This document shows, one piece after another, positions 3,876 through 8,114 of a stretch of 8,114 nt of DNA. Each line of letters starts with the position of its first letter. Position 1 is the stretch's first letter. Both the position numbers and the translations under genes were made by a program. This DNA is from Candidatus Falkowiibacteriota bacterium (lineage in GTDB: Bacteria; Patescibacteriota; Patescibacteriia; Patescibacteriales; UBA12465). The DNA is taken from positions 1 to 8,114 of the forward strand of contig CAIMEI010000115.1 of assembly GCA_903839955.1 (NCBI GenBank), read 5' to 3'. The notes under the pieces are model-generated. The model was not told the DNA's origin, made no database searches, and saw only the letters and a program-made list of their open reading frames with translations.

Positions 3876-5951
3876 ATGCTTACCCTAGCGAGCCCGCTGG
3901 CCGACCTCAAAGGCGCGGGAAAAACCACAGTAGCAAGATTGAAGAAATTAGGTCTGGACACGGTCCAAGACCTGATTTTTTATTTCCCTTTTCGCTATGA
4001 CCGTTTTGAAAGCGTGAGCGAGATAGGCTCCCTGCAAGATGGCCAAGAAGTGCACCTCATCGGCCAAATCGACCTCATCAATAATCGCCGCAGTGCCAAG
4101 CGGCGGATGAATCTGACCGAGGCTTTGATTCAGGACGACAGCGGCATCTTGAAGGTCGTGTGGTTCAACCAGCCCTTCATCACCAAAAACCTCCAGGTCG
4201 GCGACTTTGTTTCCCTGGCCGGACGCGTCAGTGAACAATATGGCGGGCTCTGCCTAACCTCGCCCGCTTACGAAAAAATTCCTGGCTATGAAAGCGGCGA
4301 CACCGCCAATTTGCGGCACACCAAAGGGATTGTACCGACCTATCATTTGGTTGAAGGCCTAACTAGCAAACAACTGCGCTATTTAATCAGCCAGGTCCTG
4401 CCGCTCGCCTCTTCTTTGAGCGATTCTTTGCCACTGGAAATTATTAATGAATACGGCTTAATTCCTCTGTCGGCGGCAATCAAAAAAATTCATTTCCCCG
4501 ATGACGAAAGCCACTTGGAAGAAGCCAAAAGACGCCTCGGCTTTGAGGAGCTTTTTGTCTGGCAATTGCGCGCCCAGCTCATTAAGCGCCAACTCAAGGG
4601 GCGCCATTCTTGGGAAATTCCTTTCAACCAAGAAGCCACTCAGAATTTCGTTAATCATCTGCCCTTCAAGCTCACCGACGGCCAAAAAAAATCCGGCTGG
4701 GAAATTTTGCGCGACCTAGAAAAACCCTCTCCGATGTCTCGTTTACTGCAGGGTGATGTCGGCAGCGGCAAAACGGTAGTTGCCGCCCTAGCAATTTTAA
4801 ATACTAAGCTGGCCGGAGTCGGCAGAACTTTACTCATGGCACCGACGGAAATTCTGGCCGGCCAACATTTTGAAACTTTCCAAAAATTATTTCCGACCGG
4901 CCTAAAAATCGCCCTGCTTACTGGCGGACGCAAAGAAGCTAACTGGTTGAGCGGAAAATTGAAACCGACAGAAATCGCCAGCGAAGCGGATTTGATTATC
5001 GGTACCCACGCTTTAATTAGCGACAAAGTATCTCTTGCGCCCGTCGCCCTGGCCATTGTGGATGAACAACAGCGTTTCGGCGTTAATCAGCGTAAGAAAT
5101 TATCCGACTTAAACGGCTCGGAGAATAATTGTCCGCACTTCCTCTCTCTTTCCGCCACCCCGATTCCCCGTTCGCTCGCGCTCGCTCTTTATGGCGACTT
5201 GGATTTGTCTCTCATCAATGAATTGCCGGCGGGCCGCAAACCAGTCGTCACCAGGGTGGTTAAAGAAAATAAGCGCGAGACCGCCTACGCCTTTGCCACT
5301 CAGGAATTAAAAAAAGGACGCCAAGTTTTCGTGGTCTGCCCGTTGATTTCTCCCTCTGATAAATTGGGTTCCAAATCCGCCAAGGAAGAAGCGGAGAAAC
5401 TAAAAAATACTTTTCCCGATTTTTCCATCGGCTTATTGCACGGAAAACTAAAGAGCGTCGACAAAGAAAAAGTAATGGCTGATTTTTTGGCTAAAAAAAC
5501 CCAGATTTTGGTTAGCACGGCGGTGATTGAGGTCGGCATTGATATCAAAAACGCCAACTTGATGCTCATCGAAGGAGCGGAGCGCTTCGGACTAGCGACC
5601 TTGCACCAATTTCGAGGCCGCGTCGGCCGCGGCGAAGAACAAGCTTATTGTTTTCTTTTTACTGATAGCAGCAGCGGTGAAACCGCTAAAAGGCTAGAGG
5701 CTTTAGTGAAACATAATAACGGCCAAGAACTAGCCGAGGAAGACCTAAAACTGCGCGGTGCCGGCGAAACCTACGGCTCATTGCAATCCGGCTTCCCGGA
5801 ATTGAAAATCGCCTCCCTTTTTGATTATCAACAAATAAAAAGCGCTCAAGTGAGCGCGGAAACAACTGTCGCCGCTGATCCAGACTTAAAGCGCTGGCCC
5901 AAACTCAAGGAACAGATCGGAAAAATAGAAGCGAGCGTCCACCTAGAATAA
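3876..5951 (+). CDS. recG: ATP-dependent DNA helicase RecG
   Basis: RecG regresses stalled replication forks and migrates Holliday junctions using ATP. At 691 aa it is full length. The N-terminus (PLADLKGAGKTTVARLKKLG) is typical of RecG and supports the ATG at 3876. An OB-fold wedge domain lies at about residues 55-130. Helicase motifs follow in order: LTDGQ (266-270), Walker A GDVGSGKT (293-300), APTEILA (322-328), motif II DEQQ (396-399), SATPIPR (426-432), STAVIEVGIDI (547-557) and QFRGRVGRG (578-586). The translocation region EEDLKLRGAGETYGSLQSGFPELKIA (about 621-646) is present. The family usually has DEQH in motif II; Q replaces H here. There is no Shine-Dalgarno. It lies 24 bp after tRNA-Arg and ends at a strong terminator. 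Confidence 0.97.
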   Translation: MLTLASPLADLKGAGKTTVARLKKLGLDTVQDLIFYFPFRYDRFESVSEIGSLQDGQEVHLIGQIDLINNRRSAKRRMNLTEALIQDDSGILKVVWFNQPFITKNLQVGDFVSLAGRVSEQYGGLCLTSPAYEKIPGYESGDTANLRHTKGIVPTYHLVEGLTSKQLRYLISQVLPLASSLSDSLPLEIINEYGLIPLSAAIKKIHFPDDESHLEEAKRRLGFEELFVWQLRAQLIKRQLKGRHSWEIPFNQEATQNFVNHLPFKLTDGQKKSGWEILRDLEKPSPMSRLLQGDVGSGKTVVAALAILNTKLAGVGRTLLMAPTEILAGQHFETFQKLFPTGLKIALLTGGRKEANWLSGKLKPTEIASEADLIIGTHALISDKVSLAPVALAIVDEQQRFGVNQRKKLSDLNGSENNCPHFLSLSATPIPRSLALALYGDLDLSLINELPAGRKPVVTRVVKENKRETAYAFATQELKKGRQVFVVCPLISPSDKLGSKSAKEEAEKLKNTFPDFSIGLLHGKLKSVDKEKVMADFLAKKTQILVSTAVIEVGIDIKNANLMLIEGAERFGLATLHQFRGRVGRGEEQAYCFLFTDSSSGETAKRLEALVKHNNGQELAEEDLKLRGAGETYGSLQSGFPELKIASLFDYQQIKSAQVSAETTVAADPDLKRWPKLKEQIGKIEASVHLE

Positions 5952-5969
5952 ATAACCGCGCACCATATT

Positions 5970-6000
5970 AAAAAGACCTCTTTTTTGAGGTCTTTTTATT
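5970..6000. terminator. Strong bidirectional terminator after recG
   Basis: AAAAAGACCTC (5970-5980) pairs with GAGGTCTTTTT (5987-5997), an 11-bp stem around a T6 loop, followed by ATTTT. The A-run on the left gives a U-tract on the - strand too. It serves both recG (stop 5951) and the convergent gene ending at 6018. Confidence 0.92.
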
Positions 6001-6017
6001 TTAAGAATCTTTAGAGC

Positions 6018-6299
6018 CTAAGCTTCAAAAATTCTTTTTAATCTTTTCATCTCCTTCCGGCCTCTTAGCTCTTTTTTTATTTCTACCACCAATTGGTAAA
6101 GAAAGTAAATTGCTAAAATGGCGGCCAGGGCGATCACCCAACCCGGTCGACCCGGATAGAGAGCGGCGATTTCTGTACCGCTGTTTCCCTGACTAAAAAT
6201 ATTATTCAACCAAGGAAATATTAGGCCGCAGAAGCTAATGGCCCCGAAGCCGACGATCGTCCATTTAATGACAGAAAGAAATTGTGTTGTTCTTTTCAT
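6018..6299 (-). CDS. Hypothetical small two-helix membrane protein
   Basis: This 93-aa protein has two hydrophobic helices at about residues 10-31 and 53-73. They are separated by a loop of about 20 residues containing SGTEIAALYPGRPGW. The C-terminal tail is strongly basic and helical (VEIKKELRGRKEMKRLKRIF), consistent with a cytoplasmic positively charged end. I recognise no family. A good promoter lies upstream (-10 at 6355-6350) and a terminator downstream, so it seems to be a single-gene unit. It has no Shine-Dalgarno. Independent expression signals on both sides are the main evidence that it is real. Confidence 0.7.
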   Translation of the reverse strand: MKRTTQFLSVIKWTIVGFGAISFCGLIFPWLNNIFSQGNSGTEIAALYPGRPGWVIALAAILAIYFLYQLVVEIKKELRGRKEMKRLKRIFEA

Positions 6300-6349
6300 T
6301 TTTCTAGTTATTTATTTATTTGTTAACGAATTTTTAATTGCGCTTATCT

Positions 6350-6378
6350 TATATATCACCAAAACAAAAATACGTCAA
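6350..6378 (-). promoter_or_regulatory. Promoter of the 6018-6299 gene
   Basis: On the - strand TTGACG (6378-6373, 5/6) is followed by exactly 17 nt and TATATA (6355-6350) with an extended TG (6358-6357). Predicted start is near 6343, leaving about a 44-nt leader. The -35 lies in the descending arm of the radA terminator hairpin. Confidence 0.65.
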
Positions 6379-6396
6379 TGACATGACATATTTTTG
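6365..6396 (-). terminator. Hairpin terminator after radA
   Basis: A 13-position stem (6365-6377 with 6384-6396, one G-T wobble in the - strand RNA) encloses a 6-nt loop. The - strand continues TATTTTTGTTTTG. It lies about 20 bp after the radA stop and overlaps the promoter of the next gene. Confidence 0.65.
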
Positions 6397-6414
6397 CTTA
6401 AAATTAGATAAATT

Positions 6415-7782
6415 TTACGACAAAAACTCTTTCAACTGTTCCAGGCTTTTTATTTTTAATAGTTTTATTTTCCCAGCCTTAATCTCTGTCGAGGGAACAA
6501 TAGCTTCTTTAAAGCCCAATTTTTCCGCTTCTTTCAGGCGTTGCTCAAGACGGTTAACCGGCCGCAATTCGCCGGACAAGCCGACCTCGCCCAGGAATAC
6601 CGTCGTGCGCGAAAGCTTTTTGTTGCTGGCCGAAGAAATAATCGCCGCACAAACCGCCAAATCCAAGCCGGGGTCGCTGATTTTTAGGCCGCCGACCACG
6701 TTAAGAATAATATCTTTACTGCTCAAATCCAGGCCGCCGCGCTTGGAAATCACTGCCGTTAGAACCTGCAGGCGGTTTAGGTCGAAACCGGAACATTTTC
6801 GCTGAGGATAGCCAAAAACGGTCTTAGTGACCAAGGCCTGAATATCCACCATAAAAGGCCTAGTGCCTTCAATCACACAGCTCACCGCCGAACCCGATAA
6901 AAATTCTTCACCGCCGGAAAGGAAAATAGCACTGGGATCCAAAATTTCTTTGAAGCCCGTGCCGGTCATTTCCAGCACGCCCAGTTCATTGACTGACCCG
7001 AAGCGATTCTTGCTGGAGCGCAATAAGGAGTAATGGTTAGTGTCCTCATTTTCTAAATACAAAACCGTGTCCACAATGTGCTCTAGAGATTTTGGTCCGG
7101 CCACCTGCCCGTCCTTGGTGATGTGGCCAATAAGAATCACGGCGATATTATGCTCTTTTGCTAGTTCCAGAAATTTGATGGCGGCGGCGCGGATTTGACT
7201 GACGCTTCCCGCCTCCGAAGGCATGGCTGCCGAATAAACCGTTTGAATAGAATCAACAATAATGAGATCGGGCAATAATTTCAAGGCGGCGGCGGCGATC
7301 TTTTCAATATTGGTTTCACTCAAAAATTTGAGATGGCTCAAGTCGCAATTGAGGCGCGCCAAACGCGCTTTAACCTGCGGCGCACTTTCTTCCCCGCTCA
7401 CATAAAAAACCTCCTTGCCCTTCAAGGCATTGGCGAGCTGGGCGGCCAAAGTTGATTTGCCAATTCCCGGCTCTCCGGCCAATAAAATTAAGGACCCGGA
7501 CGGCAAACCGCCACCCAGAACGCGGTCAATTTCCCGTAATCCGGTCAGAAAACGCTCTGGACCGTCGCTAGAAATCGCCGCCAGATCAATAATGTCGGCG
7601 CCAACGATTTTTTTGAAAGCTTCTTGCTGGGATTTTTTACTCTTGGCTTTGGCATCCACAATTTCCGTTTCTTCATTCAAGGTACCCCAGGAGCCGCATT
7701 CCGAACAACGCCCGCTCCACTTCGGGAACTGGGCGTCGCAATGGCTGCAGACAAAAACATTTTTTACTTTCGCATCCGGCAT
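6415..7782 (-). CDS. radA: DNA repair protein RadA (Sms)
   Basis: RadA is a RecA-related ATPase that drives branch migration of recombination intermediates and works with RecA in repair and transformation. At 455 aa it is full length. The N-terminal zinc finger has C12-x2-C15 and C26-x2-C29. The RecA-like core carries Walker A GEPGIGKST (103-111), Walker B LIIVD (173-177) and the RadA-specific KNRFG motif (258-262). The C-terminal Lon-protease-like domain (about 290-455) includes GGLKISDPGLDLAVCAAIIS and FLGEVGLSGELRPV. ATG at 7782 gives a standard N-terminus. It lies 22 bp after the DsbA-like gene in the same direction, with no promoter or Shine-Dalgarno obvious in the gap, so the two are probably cotranscribed. 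Confidence 0.97.
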   Translation of the reverse strand: MPDAKVKNVFVCSHCDAQFPKWSGRCSECGSWGTLNEETEIVDAKAKSKKSQQEAFKKIVGADIIDLAAISSDGPERFLTGLREIDRVLGGGLPSGSLILLAGEPGIGKSTLAAQLANALKGKEVFYVSGEESAPQVKARLARLNCDLSHLKFLSETNIEKIAAAALKLLPDLIIVDSIQTVYSAAMPSEAGSVSQIRAAAIKFLELAKEHNIAVILIGHITKDGQVAGPKSLEHIVDTVLYLENEDTNHYSLLRSSKNRFGSVNELGVLEMTGTGFKEILDPSAIFLSGGEEFLSGSAVSCVIEGTRPFMVDIQALVTKTVFGYPQRKCSGFDLNRLQVLTAVISKRGGLDLSSKDIILNVVGGLKISDPGLDLAVCAAIISSASNKKLSRTTVFLGEVGLSGELRPVNRLEQRLKEAEKLGFKEAIVPSTEIKAGKIKLLKIKSLEQLKEFLS

Positions 7783-7804
7783 GTTATTTAATGAAATTAT
7801 TGGT

Positions 7805-8114
7805 TCATTTATTTAAAACTACCTTTACCAGTCTCTCGAGGTCTTGATAGCTCAAGGGATTGGCAAACTCTTGGCCGTTGATGAATATTGTCGGCACAGC
7901 GGAAATTCCCAGGCTATCGCCTTCGCTAATGTTGCCGGCGACAATTGGACTACTGGCGTTCGCCAAACATTGATTAAACGCCTCCTGATTAAGCCCCGCC
8001 TGGCTGGCGATATTTGCCAAAAAAGTCCGGCTTTCTTGCAGCTGGTTGCTCTTGGAAGGAGCGTCTTTGTCATAAAGAACATCTTTGACGACCGGCGCTT
8101 CCTGGTTGAGGTAA
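7805..8114 (-). CDS. DsbA-like thiol oxidoreductase, C-terminal part
   Basis: The frame is open to the window edge, giving 102 visible C-terminal residues; the start lies outside. The segment SEGDSLGISAVPTIFINGQEF is the cis-proline region of DsbA/thioredoxin-fold oxidoreductases (VPT followed by a strand), and the final helix (YQDLERLVKVVLNK) is as in the family. A preceding helical stretch (ANIASQAGLNQEAFNQCLA) matches the DsbA helical insertion. The catalytic CxxC would be upstream and cannot be checked. Such proteins oxidise or isomerise disulfides in exported proteins. A TTG at 8020 could look like a start but lies inside the domain. The TGA stop is 22 bp before radA. Confidence 0.85.
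   Translation of the reverse strand, partial: YLNQEAPVVKDVLYDKDAPSKSNQLQESRTFLANIASQAGLNQEAFNQCLANASSPIVAGNISEGDSLGISAVPTIFINGQEFANPLSYQDLERLVKVVLNK

Noticed and set aside
3677..4000. 107-codon + strand frame across repeat, tRNA-Arg and the start of recG
   Set aside because: It reads through a tRNA gene and into recG in another frame; no domain is recognisable.
4655..5056. 133-codon - strand frame inside recG
   Set aside because: It is antisense to the helicase core of recG and has no signature of its own.
6338..6805. 155-codon + strand frame opposite the end of radA
   Set aside because: It is antisense to radA, compositionally a shadow, and starts inside the promoter/terminator region.
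7852..8082. 76-codon - strand frame overlapping the DsbA-like gene
   Set aside because: It overlaps in another frame; the competing frame has clear DsbA-like sequence and is open to the window edge.

Overview
The window looks like chromosomal DNA from a small-genome bacterium of the Candidate Phyla Radiation (Patescibacteria, perhaps a Parcubacteria-like lineage). The evidence is indirect. Genes are short and tightly packed, none of the six visible gene starts has a Shine-Dalgarno sequence, and the intergenic DNA carries GC-rich palindromes of a kind I associate with these genomes. Several small membrane proteins resemble uncharacterised families from that group. TGA is used as a stop codon (2081-2083 and 7805-7807), so the recoded Gracilibacteria/SR1 code does not apply. 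No 16S rRNA or ribosomal protein is present, so the placement is an inference.

Left part (1-2656): a terminator hairpin at the edge overlaps a promoter for an apparently leaderless membrane-protein gene (85-585, + strand). This gene converges, across a shared terminator, on a Wzx/MOP-type flippase (654-1961, - strand). The flippase probably has its own promoter and lies downstream of a second multi-membrane protein (2081-2656, - strand) with two related loop motifs.

Middle part (2657-3875): an approximately 190-bp GC-rich island (2707-2892) packed with palindromes and bounded by two opposing fragments that match the T-arm of the neighbouring tRNA-Ser. Next come a long hairpin, tRNA-Ser(GCU) (- strand), a divergent gene for a two-membrane-segment protein with a probable PH-like domain (3143-3676), a second copy of the 20-bp palindrome, and tRNA-Arg(GCG) with a near-consensus promoter.

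Right part (3876-8114): recG begins 24 bp after tRNA-Arg with no terminator between them. A strong bidirectional terminator separates it from a 93-aa two-helix membrane protein (6018-6299, - strand), then radA (6415-7782, - strand) and the C-terminal part of a DsbA-like thiol oxidoreductase (7805-8114, - strand) that runs off the edge. RecG and RadA both remodel branched recombination intermediates. The other protein genes are envelope-related (flippase, membrane proteins, DsbA-like) and form no obvious pathway with them.

The least explained parts are the tRNA-Ser-derived palindromic island, the dispersed palindrome family, and a recurring layout in which a terminator-like hairpin carries the -35 element of the next promoter. 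I found no CRISPR array, transposase, toxin-antitoxin pair or recognised defence system.
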